NCBI GenBank assembly: GCA_018819135.1
Contig: JAHJQK010000096.1
Span: 1-41,278, forward strand
Reading direction: 5' to 3'
DNA from: Pseudomonadota bacterium
Lineage (GTDB): Bacteria; Desulfobacterota; SM23-61
DNA: 41,278 nt
Shown here piece by piece: positions 1-7,606 of this stretch; the first letter of the stretch is position 1, and each line of letters starts with the position of its first letter. The position numbers were made by a program, and so were the translations under genes. The notes under the pieces were generated by a model, which was not told where the DNA came from, ran no database searches, and saw nothing but the letters and a program-made list of their open reading frames with translations.

Positions 1-63
1 GGAATTTCCTTTTTTCAACTTTAGTCCCGCCTGCGGCGGGATCACTTTAGACACTTTAGGCCC

Positions 64-92
64 TTGACATGTATTCTTTACTTTTTCTTAAT
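64..92 (+). promoter_or_regulatory. possible promoter of the MerR-like gene
   Basis: A perfect -35 hexamer TTGACA (64-69) is followed after 17 bases by CTTAAT (87-92), which matches four of six consensus -10 bases. It lies about 75 bases before the TTG start at 169. The -10 is weak, so this is tentative. Confidence 0.3.
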
Positions 93-105
93 CATGGTTT
101 TAAAA

Positions 106-134
106 CTCTGTGATCTCTGTGTCCTCTGTGGCTA
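106..134. repeat. intergenic repeat, closing orientation (CTCTGTGG type)
   Basis: One copy of the dispersed spacer repeat seen again before hdrA, gltX, gmk and leuD. It is the orientation that elsewhere closes an inverted pair just before a start codon; the opening partner would lie left of the window or has been lost. Confidence 0.5.
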
Positions 135-168
135 ATTTAATAAATCAGGGAAGGCGGAGATTTCACCT

Positions 169-939
169 TTGAAGATTAGAGATCTCGTCCAACGCACCAG
201 GATATCCAAGGAGACCGTTCATTATTACATCCGGGAAGGGCTCCTCCCCAAGCCCCGCAAGCGCGGAAGGAACATTGCGGAGTACAACGATAGCTATGTA
301 GACCGCATCCGTCTCATCAAAGAGCTCCAGGATCGCTATTTTCTTCCCCTGGCGGTCATTAAGAATATGCTCAAGAATCAGAAAAAATCATCCGAGGGGC
401 AATCTTTCCTGAGCCTGCGGAGTGAATACTTCCGGCCCGTAAACCAGCTTCTTCCTAATGAAATTGTCGGGGAAGAGGCTTTCAGAAAAGAAACAGGCGT
501 GGGGAAAAGATGGCTGGCCAAAATGGAGGAATGGGGAATTATTACCCCGGAAGTTCGCCATGGGCAGAAGGTGTATTCTCAGGATGACATAACCCTCGGC
601 AAGTTGATCGTTGAAATGGATGAGAGCGGCATTGGGGTCCGAGATGGGTTCGACCCCGAAGCGCTCAAGCATTATCGGGATTTATTCCGGGAAATCGTCG
701 TAATGTCCCACAAGTATTATATCGGAGCAGCCCTGGGAAAACTCACCCCGGAGGAGTTTTCTAAAAGAATTGTCAAAGGTAGAGAAATCATGAGCGTATT
801 TTTTTATCATCTCTACCGGAAGCTGTCCCGGGAAGAATACAAGCGAATCCTCTCGGTAATGGAAGAAGAATCTAAGGGTGCAGAGGAAGAAGAAAGGAAT
901 ACGGAGGAGCAAGCTCCCCAAGGTTACGGAGGGCTATGA
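169..939 (+). CDS. MerR-family transcriptional regulator
   Basis: A 256-residue DNA-binding protein, probably the regulator of the acyl-CoA genes that follow 94 bases downstream. Residues 1-70 form a MerR-type winged helix: a helix-turn-helix with the motif SKETVHYYIREGLLP, then a wing and an arm helix. Residues about 108-150 look like a second MerR-like helix pair (VGKRWLAKMEEWGIITPE), so the protein may carry two tandem DNA-recognition segments. The C-terminal part (155-235) is helical without a recognised ligand domain, and the tail is glutamate-rich. There are no cysteine pairs typical of metal-sensing MerR members. The start is a TTG at 169 preceded by GGAAGGCGGAG, a good ribosome site. 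The effector is unknown; an acyl-CoA or hydroxy acid is only a guess from context. Confidence 0.8.
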   Translation: MKIRDLVQRTRISKETVHYYIREGLLPKPRKRGRNIAEYNDSYVDRIRLIKELQDRYFLPLAVIKNMLKNQKKSSEGQSFLSLRSEYFRPVNQLLPNEIVGEEAFRKETGVGKRWLAKMEEWGIITPEVRHGQKVYSQDDITLGKLIVEMDESGIGVRDGFDPEALKHYRDLFREIVVMSHKYYIGAALGKLTPEEFSKRIVKGREIMSVFFYHLYRKLSREEYKRILSVMEEESKGAEEEERNTEEQAPQGYGGL

Positions 940-1033
940 GAAACGTCATGGCCATGGATCAATCCAGAGATTAAAATCAAGCTATCGAAAAATTTTTATG
1001 AGCAAAACTGAATAAGAAAAGGAGGAGACAGAG

Positions 1034-2533
1034 ATGAGGACCAAACAGCAGTATATCGAAGGCCTGCAGAAGATGCGGCGGAACATTTACATGGATGGGC
1101 AGAAGATCGACCGCACGGATGAGCTGCAGATGCCCACCATCGACACGATCGGGTTGACTTTTGATTACGCCGCCAAGCCCGAGCATCAGGATCTATGCAC
1201 GGCCACTTCCCACCTGACTGGGGAGAAGATCAGCCGCTTCTGTCATATCCATCACAGCAAAGAGGATTTGCACAAGAAACAGGATATGACCCGGCTGCTT
1301 TGCCAGGTCGCCGGGGGATGCATTCAGCGGTGTATGGGGTGTGATGGGGCCAATGCCATCTATAACGTTTCTTACGAGGCGGACAAGCAGAACACCGGGG
1401 CCACCCAGTATCATGAGAATTTCAAGAAGTGGGTGGAGCGGTTCCAGAAGGAAGACTTGGTGGGTTGTTGTGCGCAAACGGATGTGAAGGGGGACCGGAT
1501 GAAGCGGCCTTCGCAGCAGAAGGATCCCGATATGTATGTTCGTGTGGTGGAGCGGAAGAAGGATGGGATTGTGGTGCGGGGTTCGAAGGTGCATAATTCG
1601 GAGGCTTCTGTGGCCGATGAGATCCTGGTGGTTCCCACGCGTGCCCTTTTGCCGGAGGAGAAGGATTGGGCGGTGGCGTTTGCGGTCCCTGGAGATTGGG
1701 AAGGGGTAAAGCAAGTCGTGACGGTGCATAACCTGCGGGCCCGGGAGTATTTCAAGAGAGGTTTTGCTCCTGGGTCGACGGATTCGTATACGATTTTTGA
1801 TGATGCGTTTATTCCGTGGGAGCGGGTGTTCCTTTGCGGGGAAACCATCCACGGGGGCACGTGTGCACTGCTCTTCGCCCTTTTTCATCGCCACAGCTAT
1901 TCCGGTTGCAAGCCGGCGTTGGGAGACTTGATGCTGGGAACGGTGGCTTTGGCGGCGGAATACAATGGAATTGCTAAGGCGTCGCATGTGCGGGACAAAT
2001 TGGCGGAGATTATCCGGGTGTCCGAGCTTGGCTATGCGGCCGGCTTCACGGCTTCCGAAATGGGGAAGCCTGAAGTGTACATCCCTGGGGTGGGATTTAG
2101 GCCTTATGGGCCGGGAAGTTATATCCCCCATTCCATTTATGCCAACGTGGGCCGTAACCTAACCGGGGAGGCGGTTTTCCGGGAGGCCGAAATTCTTTGC
2201 GACGTTTCCGGAGGGATTCCGGCCACCTTCCCCCATGAAGGGGATTTTGTGAACCCCGAGACTAAAGATCTCTTATACAAATACATCACCCGTAACCCGG
2301 AAATTCCACCGCAAGATGCCGCCCAGCTTTGGCGGTACGTAGGCGATCTGCTATGCTCAGCCACGGGAGGAATTCACCAGTTTGGAGCGTTTCATGGTGG
2401 AGGCTCGCCGATTATGGAAGGTATTGCTATCACTACCCAGTATGACATCGAGGCCCGTAAAAAAATGGTCAAGAAGCTGGCGGGCATACCGGACAGACCC
2501 AAAAATCCTGAAGAACCTTCAGGGAAAAAATAA
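1034..2533 (+). CDS. abfD: 4-hydroxybutyryl-CoA dehydratase family protein (4-hydroxyphenylacetate 3-hydroxylase superfamily)
   Basis: A 499-residue flavoprotein of the HpaB/AbfD superfamily. AbfD enzymes convert 4-hydroxybutyryl-CoA to crotonyl-CoA by a radical mechanism that needs FAD and a [4Fe-4S] cluster, and also isomerise vinylacetyl-CoA. The cluster ligands of the characterised clostridial enzyme (two cysteines four apart, then a histidine and a cysteine seven apart) are all present here: C96 and C100 in the segment GGCIQRCMGC, and H285 and C292 in FHRHSYSGC. This argues for a dehydratase rather than a flavin monooxygenase, which lacks them. The length fits the family (about 490). The start follows a strong AAGGAGGAG site. 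The gene heads a run with a thiolase and a 3-hydroxyacyl-CoA dehydrogenase, which fits crotonyl-CoA chemistry. Exact substrate is unproven. Confidence 0.82.
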   Translation: MRTKQQYIEGLQKMRRNIYMDGQKIDRTDELQMPTIDTIGLTFDYAAKPEHQDLCTATSHLTGEKISRFCHIHHSKEDLHKKQDMTRLLCQVAGGCIQRCMGCDGANAIYNVSYEADKQNTGATQYHENFKKWVERFQKEDLVGCCAQTDVKGDRMKRPSQQKDPDMYVRVVERKKDGIVVRGSKVHNSEASVADEILVVPTRALLPEEKDWAVAFAVPGDWEGVKQVVTVHNLRAREYFKRGFAPGSTDSYTIFDDAFIPWERVFLCGETIHGGTCALLFALFHRHSYSGCKPALGDLMLGTVALAAEYNGIAKASHVRDKLAEIIRVSELGYAAGFTASEMGKPEVYIPGVGFRPYGPGSYIPHSIYANVGRNLTGEAVFREAEILCDVSGGIPATFPHEGDFVNPETKDLLYKYITRNPEIPPQDAAQLWRYVGDLLCSATGGIHQFGAFHGGGSPIMEGIAITTQYDIEARKKMVKKLAGIPDRPKNPEEPSGKK

Positions 2534-2601
2534 AAAAGGGGAGGCGGGGTGGGGGGAATAAATTTCCCAAACCATAAAATTACCATCCAAGGAGGTTATC
2601 G

Positions 2602-3807
2602 ATGAGAGAAGTGGTCATTGCCGGATATTTGCGTACTGCCCAGTCGCGGTCCCGTCCCAATGATCCACCCCGGGACTGGTTTCACAAAGTAAGATCCGAT
2701 GACCTATTAGCGAAGCTTCTTCCCGAAGTCATCAAAAGAACGGGAATAAAAGCCGAAGAGATCGAAGATTTCATCGTGGGGTCGGCGATCGGGGTGGCGG
2801 AGCAGTGGAGTTACGGGGGCCGCTTTCCGCTCTTCCTGGCCAACCTTCCCCAGACAATTCCCGCCAAATTCGTAGACCAGCAGTGCGGATCAGCCATGGC
2901 CGGAATCCACATCGGGTTTATGGAAATCGCCATGGGGTTCGCCGACATCGTCATGGTCGGAGGCATGGAACACATGACCCGCGTCGCCATGGGCACCCTG
3001 GCTAAACCGGACGGCCCCATCTCCCCCAACCTGCGCCTTTTCACCGAACCGGCCTACAAACACTGGGATATGATGACGACCATGAACATGGGATTTACCG
3101 CGGAGAAACTCTGCGCCCAGGGGGGCTTTACCAGGGAAGAAATGGACCGGTGGGGGGTCCGATCCCACCAACTGGCCTACAAGGCCCAGCAGGAAGGCTT
3201 CTTCAAGGAGGAGATCCTTGCCATCGAGGCCGAGCAGGGTGACGGGAAGACGATGGCTGTGGACAAGGATCAGGCCATACGGGGAGATACGACCTTGGAG
3301 GGGATGAGAGATCTCAAGCCGGCTTTTAAGCCCGACGGATGGATCACCGCGGGGAATTCGTCTCCCCTCAATGCGGCGGCCACCTCGATGATTTTAATGT
3401 CCAAAGCAACAGCCCAAAGGAAGGGAATTAAACCCTTGGCGACGATTCGCTCCATCGGTTTTGCGGGTGTAGACCCGACCATTATGGGCGCCGGACCGGT
3501 CCCGGCCAGCAAGAAAGCGCTTAACGCCGCTGGTTTACAGGTAAAAAATATCGACTATTGGGAGATCAACGAGGCCTTCGCCGTCGTCCCCCTGTATTGC
3601 ATCAAAGAGTTGGGCATCGATCCGTACAAGGTGAATGTGATGGGCGGCGGCTTGGCCATCGGTCATCCTCTGGGGGCCACAGGGGTTCGTCTGGTAGGAA
3701 CGTTGGCCCGAATTTTGAAAGCGAAAGGTGCCCGGTATGGACTGGCCAACGCCTGTGTCGGCGGCGGTCAGGGCGTAGCCACGATTATTGAGAGAGAGAT
3801 AGAATAG
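2602..3807 (+). CDS. acetyl-CoA C-acetyltransferase (thiolase)
   Basis: A 401-residue type II thiolase that would cleave acetoacetyl-CoA to two acetyl-CoA, or condense them. The nucleophilic cysteine is C95 in DQQCGSAMAG, the catalytic histidine is H355 in GGGLAIGHPLGATG, and the second active-site cysteine is C385 in ANACVGGGQG, so the active site is complete. Length is typical. It starts at an ATG after AAGGAGG, 68 bases after the dehydratase gene and on the same strand, so the two are probably co-transcribed. With the following dehydrogenase it supplies the acetyl-CoA end of a C4 pathway. Chain-length preference cannot be read from the sequence; context favours C4. Confidence 0.9.
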   Translation: MREVVIAGYLRTAQSRSRPNDPPRDWFHKVRSDDLLAKLLPEVIKRTGIKAEEIEDFIVGSAIGVAEQWSYGGRFPLFLANLPQTIPAKFVDQQCGSAMAGIHIGFMEIAMGFADIVMVGGMEHMTRVAMGTLAKPDGPISPNLRLFTEPAYKHWDMMTTMNMGFTAEKLCAQGGFTREEMDRWGVRSHQLAYKAQQEGFFKEEILAIEAEQGDGKTMAVDKDQAIRGDTTLEGMRDLKPAFKPDGWITAGNSSPLNAAATSMILMSKATAQRKGIKPLATIRSIGFAGVDPTIMGAGPVPASKKALNAAGLQVKNIDYWEINEAFAVVPLYCIKELGIDPYKVNVMGGGLAIGHPLGATGVRLVGTLARILKAKGARYGLANACVGGGQGVATIIEREIE

Positions 3808-3808
3808 G

Positions 3809-3896
3809 GTTGCGGCGCTGCCGTGTTGAAGTGTTGCTGTGCGGGTATGATAAAAGTTTATTTTACGGCAGCACGGCAATACTGTGGCATTGCAAC
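3809..3896. repeat. imperfect palindrome between thiolase and dehydrogenase genes
   Basis: The spacer holds GCTGCCGT (3817-3824) and its exact complement ACGGCAGC (3865-3872), with GTTGC and GCAAC further out. The left arm begins GGTTGCGGC, a word found again twice in the leuC-leuD spacer. It has no T-run and is not an obvious terminator. Confidence 0.45.
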
Positions 3897-3932
3897 ACAA
3901 TTTATTATTCCCAATAGATAAGGAGGAAAAAA

Positions 3933-4805
3933 ATGACAATCGACGATATTAAAAACATCTGCGTAGTGGGCGCTGGAAACATGGGGCATCAGATTTCGCT
4001 CCTTTGCGCAATTCACGGGTATAAAACCACCTGTACCGACATTGCGCCGGACATCTTAAAGAAGGCCGAAAAATTTGCCGACACCTACCTGCCGGGGCGG
4101 GTGGAGAAGGGGAAAATGACCAAGGAAGTAGCCGAGAACGCCCGGAAAAATATCTCCTTTACCTTGGATTTGAAAGAAGCGGTGCAAGACGCTGATTACG
4201 TCATTGAAGCGGCGGTGGAAGTTCTTGAGGTCAAGAGAAAAGTTTTCGCCGATCTCGACCGTCTGGCTCCGGCCCATGCCATCTTAGCTACCAACAGCTC
4301 GTACCTCGTGAGCTCTCTCGTCGCCGACGCAACGAAACGGCCGTCGAAAGTGGTTAACATGCACTTTTTCAACCCGGCGTTGGTGATGAAACTCGTCGAA
4401 GTGGTTAAGGGCCCCCACGTCTCCGACGAAACGGCCAAGGTCACCATGGACCTTTCCGAGAAGCTGGAAAAGATTCCGGTCCTCCTCAAGAAAGAAGTGG
4501 AGGGATTCCTGCTCAACCGGATCTTTCGAGTGATCGGCCGCGAGGCCCTTTGGATGCTGGAGATGGGAATCGCCAGCTTTGAGGACATCGATAAAGCCTG
4601 CGTCTACGGCGCCGGGCATCCCATGGGGCCCTTCCGGCTGATGGACCTGACCGGAATCGACCTCAATTACATCAGGTCCATGGAACGCTTCAAAGAGACC
4701 GGAGATCGGGCCGACCTGCCCTCACCCAGCGTTGTGGAAAGATACATGAAGGGCCACTACGGAGAGAAGTCCGGCAAAGGCTGGTATGACTACAGCAAAA
4801 AATAG
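3933..4805 (+). CDS. 3-hydroxyacyl-CoA (3-hydroxybutyryl-CoA) dehydrogenase
   Basis: A 290-residue NAD(P)-dependent dehydrogenase that interconverts 3-hydroxybutyryl-CoA and acetoacetyl-CoA. The N-terminal Rossmann fold has GAGNMG at residues 13-18. The active-site elements are present: N121-S122 in ATNSSYL and H144 in MHFFNP. The C-terminal helical domain carries GFLLNRIF and ends with KSGKGWYDY, the usual close of stand-alone Hbd proteins. Length matches the short single-domain form, not the fused crotonase type, so no hydratase activity is expected. It starts after AAGGAGG and is 125 bases behind the thiolase gene, with a palindromic spacer between. Substrate preference for C4 is inferred from its neighbours. 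Confidence 0.9.
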   Translation: MTIDDIKNICVVGAGNMGHQISLLCAIHGYKTTCTDIAPDILKKAEKFADTYLPGRVEKGKMTKEVAENARKNISFTLDLKEAVQDADYVIEAAVEVLEVKRKVFADLDRLAPAHAILATNSSYLVSSLVADATKRPSKVVNMHFFNPALVMKLVEVVKGPHVSDETAKVTMDLSEKLEKIPVLLKKEVEGFLLNRIFRVIGREALWMLEMGIASFEDIDKACVYGAGHPMGPFRLMDLTGIDLNYIRSMERFKETGDRADLPSPSVVERYMKGHYGEKSGKGWYDYSKK

Positions 4806-4812
4806 CATAGAG

Positions 4813-4875
4813 CATAGGGCAAAGAGCAAAGAGGAATAAGGAAAAAGGGTTTTTTGCTCTAAGCTCTTTGCTCGC
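4813..4875. repeat. stem-loop rich in GCTCTTTGC words after the dehydrogenase gene
   Basis: Just after the stop at 4805, repeats of the word GAGCAAAG are followed by the complement GCTCTTTGCTC, with a run of T between the arms. It can fold into a hairpin and may end transcription, though the T-run lies in the loop side and not after the stem. Confidence 0.35.
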
Positions 4876-5099
4876 AGCTTTTCGCTTAAGGAATTCCTAT
4901 GCCCTTGGAAGAAGAACTGGCGGGATTAGAGCGCGGCCCAGCGGGAAAAGCTGCGACCTGCTTTAGTCATTCGCAAAGTAGTGGGCCCCCCTTTAGTGAT
5001 ATTTTCATTGACATATTTTACAGATATGATAATTTACACCCCAAAATATACCTTACGAATTTTCCTTCCATAACACTCAACAAAGAATGGGGTTGCCTC

Positions 5100-5359
5100 A
5101 TGGCCAGGATTCACATCTCAAATGATCCTTCTGGCCGCATAATTCTTTCCTTCCCTTATGATGCTCTCCTCGTAGAAAAGGTTGGCATAGCTTCGCCACT
5201 CATTTATTAGAAGGCGGAACGGATTTGAGGTATATTCAGGAAATACTTGGTCATCAACATAGCAAAACAACCGAAATCTATACCCACGTGAGTACAAAAA
5301 ACATAAGCAAGATAAAGAGTCCATTAGACAATTTAAATCTGAAGGGAGGTGATGGATGA
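5100..5359 (+). pseudogene. tyrosine recombinase (XerA/integron-integrase-like) remnant with internal deletion
   Basis: Two ends of one recombinase gene lie next to each other in different frames. From the ATG at 5100 the frame reads MARIHISNDPSGRIILSF and on to about 5182, matching the N-terminal segment of recombinases annotated as site-specific tyrosine recombinase/integron integrase. From about 5177, shifted by two bases, another frame reads [19 protein letters not shown], then ILGH (active-site histidine) and EIYTHVS (catalytic tyrosine), and finishes [14 protein letters not shown] with a stop at 5357-5359. The core-binding domain and the first part of the catalytic domain, including the first catalytic arginine, are gone (several hundred bases). 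It cannot be active. A possible old promoter TTGACA lies at 5008-5013. It sits directly before the cassette array. Confidence 0.8.
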
Positions 5360-5428
5360 GGGAGGGGATAAAAGGTGGATCACTGGCGGCCAGAAGTGGT
5401 ATATCCGAACTCGTTCGGATGTGAACGA

Positions 5429-5461
5429 GATAGGCAAAATGCCTCCGGCATTTTGCCTATC
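5429..5461. repeat. perfect hairpin, 15-bp arms
   Basis: GATAGGCAAAATGC is followed at once by its exact inverse complement; counting the C/G next to it, the arms are 15 bp and the loop is three bases. A second perfect hairpin, ATCCGAAC/GTTCGGAT, lies just left at 5403-5420. Neither has a T-run. They lie between the recombinase remnant and the first cassette site. Confidence 0.75.
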
Positions 5462-5588
5462 GGGGCGCCCGTGTTCCCGAGGGCGCGGCGCTGACCGCTC
5501 CGCGGCACAGCGCCTATCTGCCGGTTTCCCGGCAGATGCCCCAAATGTCCCTTCGGGACACTTCGGGAACACGGGCGCCCCGTTATGT
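5462..5588 (+). repeat. branched palindrome ending in an attC-like right box (site 1)
   Basis: A perfect 19-bp outer stem (GGGGCGCCCGTGTTCCCGA at 5462-5480 and its complement at 5563-5581) encloses three more hairpins: GGCGCTG/CAGCGCC, ATCTGCCGG/CCGGCAGAT and TGTCCC/GGGACA. The right arm runs straight into GTTATGT (5582-5588), the same right box type as the Vibrio VCR sites. A convincing left AAC box is not seen; the nearest is at 5424-5426, outside the 33-base hairpin. It may be the site of a lost upstream cassette. Confidence 0.6.
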
Positions 5589-5623
5589 GTAATGCGAGTC
5601 CATTTAAAAGCGGGAGAGAAACA

Positions 5624-6568
5624 ATGACTCAAAACAATGTATGTGCGTATCTAGATGTATTGGGTTTTAAAAGTTATATTTTTAAAGACCTAAGAGGGGC
5701 ATTAGGTTTGCTGAATGATTGTCAGTCAATAATCCATTCGGAATTCATAGAAAGAAGAATTCACCCACCAGAATCTTATACTGACGCCACTCTGAGAACT
5801 CTTGCCGAAAGGCATGCCCTGAGTAGTTTTGATTATCTTCTTCCCTTTAGTGATTCAATCTTCATACGATCATCAAACCCTGATTTATTTGTCGCTCAAA
5901 TATCCACTTTTTTGTTGAGGACTTTTTTAGTTAAATCTCATGCTTTCGACATTCCTGAGTCAAGCGAGGAACCCTCAAAAGTTACCATGAAGTATTTTGA
6001 TCTTGAAGAAGGTAAAATAAGTATTTCCGAATCTTATTGGTTCCCCGGATTATTTCAAGGCGGCATATCATTTGGGGAGTGTGTACCAGTCCAGATCAAC
6101 TCATTAGTCAACAATGAAATGCAGCCCATAACAAATCTGGTCGGGAAAGCCGTAGTTGAAGCGGTCCAACTACAAGGGAGCATTGAAGGACCGAGATTAA
6201 TTTGTTCTCAGTCTTTTTACCAAGCACTATCGGACAAACACGAAAGATATGTCATTAAAGTAGATAAAGGCTATGAGATCCTGTGGCCAGCTTTTGCCTT
6301 CATTGAGGGCAACGATGTTAAGTTGGAATTGATAAATCAATTTGGAAGCTTGTTTAGGCCAGCTGTAAATTTATGGAAGGCTTTTAACCATTTAGACAGT
6401 GGCATTCATTATTATAATTTCTTAAAACTCATTGTTAGAAGCACTTTACATTACTTTTCGTTTAACCGTGAGGACTTAAAATTAGCGCAAGAACACATTA
6501 TTACGAAACTCGCACAGAAAGATTTGCAGTTGAAAACAAGAGATTTGATGGGCTCGCACTACACATAA
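5624..6568 (+). CDS. cassette gene 1: conserved hypothetical protein, possibly a degenerate class III cyclase-like fold
   Basis: A 314-residue soluble protein with no signal peptide. It begins AYLDVLGFKSYI, and has PFSDSIFI near residue 80 and QGGISFGE, then NLVGKAVVEA and GPRLICS in the middle. This order (hydrophobic strand with an aspartate, a D-S turn, a GGxSxGE segment, a later GxAVVEA helix) resembles class III nucleotide-cyclase homology domains, but the usual metal and base contacts are not clear, so catalysis is doubtful. The frame is open from 5585, but ATG 5624 follows GGGAGAG and is preferred. The stop TAA (6566-6568) lies inside the left box of the next attC-like site, as is common in cassettes. 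Base composition is AT-rich compared with flanking genes. Confidence 0.75.
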   Translation: MTQNNVCAYLDVLGFKSYIFKDLRGALGLLNDCQSIIHSEFIERRIHPPESYTDATLRTLAERHALSSFDYLLPFSDSIFIRSSNPDLFVAQISTFLLRTFLVKSHAFDIPESSEEPSKVTMKYFDLEEGKISISESYWFPGLFQGGISFGECVPVQINSLVNNEMQPITNLVGKAVVEAVQLQGSIEGPRLICSQSFYQALSDKHERYVIKVDKGYEILWPAFAFIEGNDVKLELINQFGSLFRPAVNLWKAFNHLDSGIHYYNFLKLIVRSTLHYFSFNREDLKLAQEHIITKLAQKDLQLKTRDLMGSHYT

Positions 6569-6627
6569 CGTGGCGGAAAAGATAAGTCAAAACCCTCCAG
6601 GCTTCTTTTCCCCCAAGAACGTTAGTT
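6563..6627 (+). repeat. attC-like site 2 (65 bp)
   Basis: Left box ACATAAC (6563-6569), inner box GGCGGAAAAG (6572-6581), short loop, inner box CTTTTCCCCC (6605-6614, one mismatch), six-base spacer and right box GTTAGTT (6621-6627). Layout and length match the classical 59-base element. It starts within the stop codon of cassette gene 1. Confidence 0.65.
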
Positions 6628-6701
6628 GCAATTGCCAGCATGCCCCAAGACAGGAAAATAACAAGCGCGCGTTTATCAAAATGGTAATCAAAGGAATTCA
6701 T

Positions 6702-7262
6702 ATGACCTCAAAAAGGAAAGAACCAAAAAAACTTATTGAAAATATCACTTCTGAACAAGGTCTGAGTATACTAAATTCGCTCTGGAATAATTACCCTGAA
6801 TTCCGAAAACAAATAGAAGAAGAAACTGAGAAACATCTTGCCGATATTGATTGCGATGAAGTCTATGAAGAAGTGAGATCAGAATTGGACTCGCTTAATG
6901 AAGACGATTTGTTTGACAGATCAGGACCAAGCCAGCATGGATATCATGATCCATCAGAAATGGCAATGTTAATGATTGAAGAAGCATTGAAACCGTTTCA
7001 AGATCAAATGGAGAGGTATTTCCAATTACAAAAACAAAATGAAGCGAAGGAGTATTGCAAAGGAATATTGAAAGCACTATTTACTTATAATGAAGAAGCT
7101 GATTCACAATTTGCAGATTATGCAACTGACTGCCCAGGAGAATTGTTTGGATTGATTTTAGAAGACTGGAACAAGAAAAACACCATAAAGAAATACAAAG
7201 AAGAAATGATGGATTTCATTGTAAAGGAGTGCAAGAAGTGGAGCAAGGTTAAAATTAGATGA
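6702..7262 (+). CDS. cassette gene 2: conserved hypothetical protein
   Basis: A 186-residue acidic, mostly helical protein of unknown function. It has a lysine-rich start, then NSLWNNYPEFRKQIEEE, a DEVYEEV-RSELDSL segment, LFDRSGPSQHGYHDPSEMA and MIEEALKPFQDQMERY, ending in a lysine-rich tail. I do not recognise a named family; the DRSG...Y.P.EMA...EEAL.P pattern suggests a conserved hypothetical group found in scattered bacteria and archaea. There is no signal peptide or membrane segment. The frame is open back to a GTG at 6570, but that would read through the attC-like site; ATG 6702 after AAAGGA is the likely start. The AT-rich composition matches cassette 1. Confidence 0.7.
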   Translation: MTSKRKEPKKLIENITSEQGLSILNSLWNNYPEFRKQIEEETEKHLADIDCDEVYEEVRSELDSLNEDDLFDRSGPSQHGYHDPSEMAMLMIEEALKPFQDQMERYFQLQKQNEAKEYCKGILKALFTYNEEADSQFADYATDCPGELFGLILEDWNKKNTIKKYKEEMMDFIVKECKKWSKVKIR

Positions 7263-7336
7263 GAACTGGATTTGATAAATACCTCTTCACAAAAGCATTT
7301 ATGGAAGAAAACGCGCGAAAAGACCAAAAAAAGAGG

Positions 7337-7475
7337 GGGCAACAGCGCTTTTACGCTCCGGGCTTCGCCGAATGCCCGCTTTGGCTAGGGGTAGCGCCTT
7401 CGTGGCCACTCGCTTCGCTCGGGCACTACGGCGATTATTATAGCCGAGCACTTCGCAAAAGCGCAAACGTTGTAT
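7337..7475 (+). repeat. attC-like site 3 (139 bp)
   Basis: Left box GGGCAAC (7337-7343), inner box GCGCTTTT (7345-7352) and its exact complement AAAAGCGC (7457-7464), spacer AAAC, right box GTTGTAT (7469-7475). Inner hairpins such as GGGC-TTCG-...GCCC fill the middle. Outer boxes pair only over their inner bases. Length is like the long VCR class. It lies 75 bases after cassette gene 2. Confidence 0.55.
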
Positions 7476-7606
7476 GCAATAAACTGGCACCAATGATTGA
7501 TAGGCCGCCGCAGAAGACAAGAAGGCAGAAGAAAAAGACAATGGCGCACCAACAAAATTCCGCGTCGTACAGGCATTCCAATGACATCAATTAACATGAG
7601 GAATCT

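Noticed and set aside
1193..2131. 312-codon minus-strand open frame opposite the dehydratase
   Set aside because: Arginine/histidine-rich shadow of a gene with clear family motifs on the plus strand.
4899..5099. Upstream part of a 103-codon open frame
   Set aside because: Its residues before 5100 have no protein character and no ribosome site; only the part from 5100 matches a recombinase N-terminus.
5403..5581. CRISPR array
   Set aside because: The repeated hairpins differ in sequence and spacing; there are no direct repeats of constant length.
5349..5627. 92-codon open frame through the palindromes
   Set aside because: It is coded by nested inverted repeats and overlaps an opposite frame of equal length; no homology sense.
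7259..7594. 111-codon open frame after cassette gene 2
   Set aside because: It runs through the attC-like palindrome and overlaps the end of gene 2 without a ribosome site.
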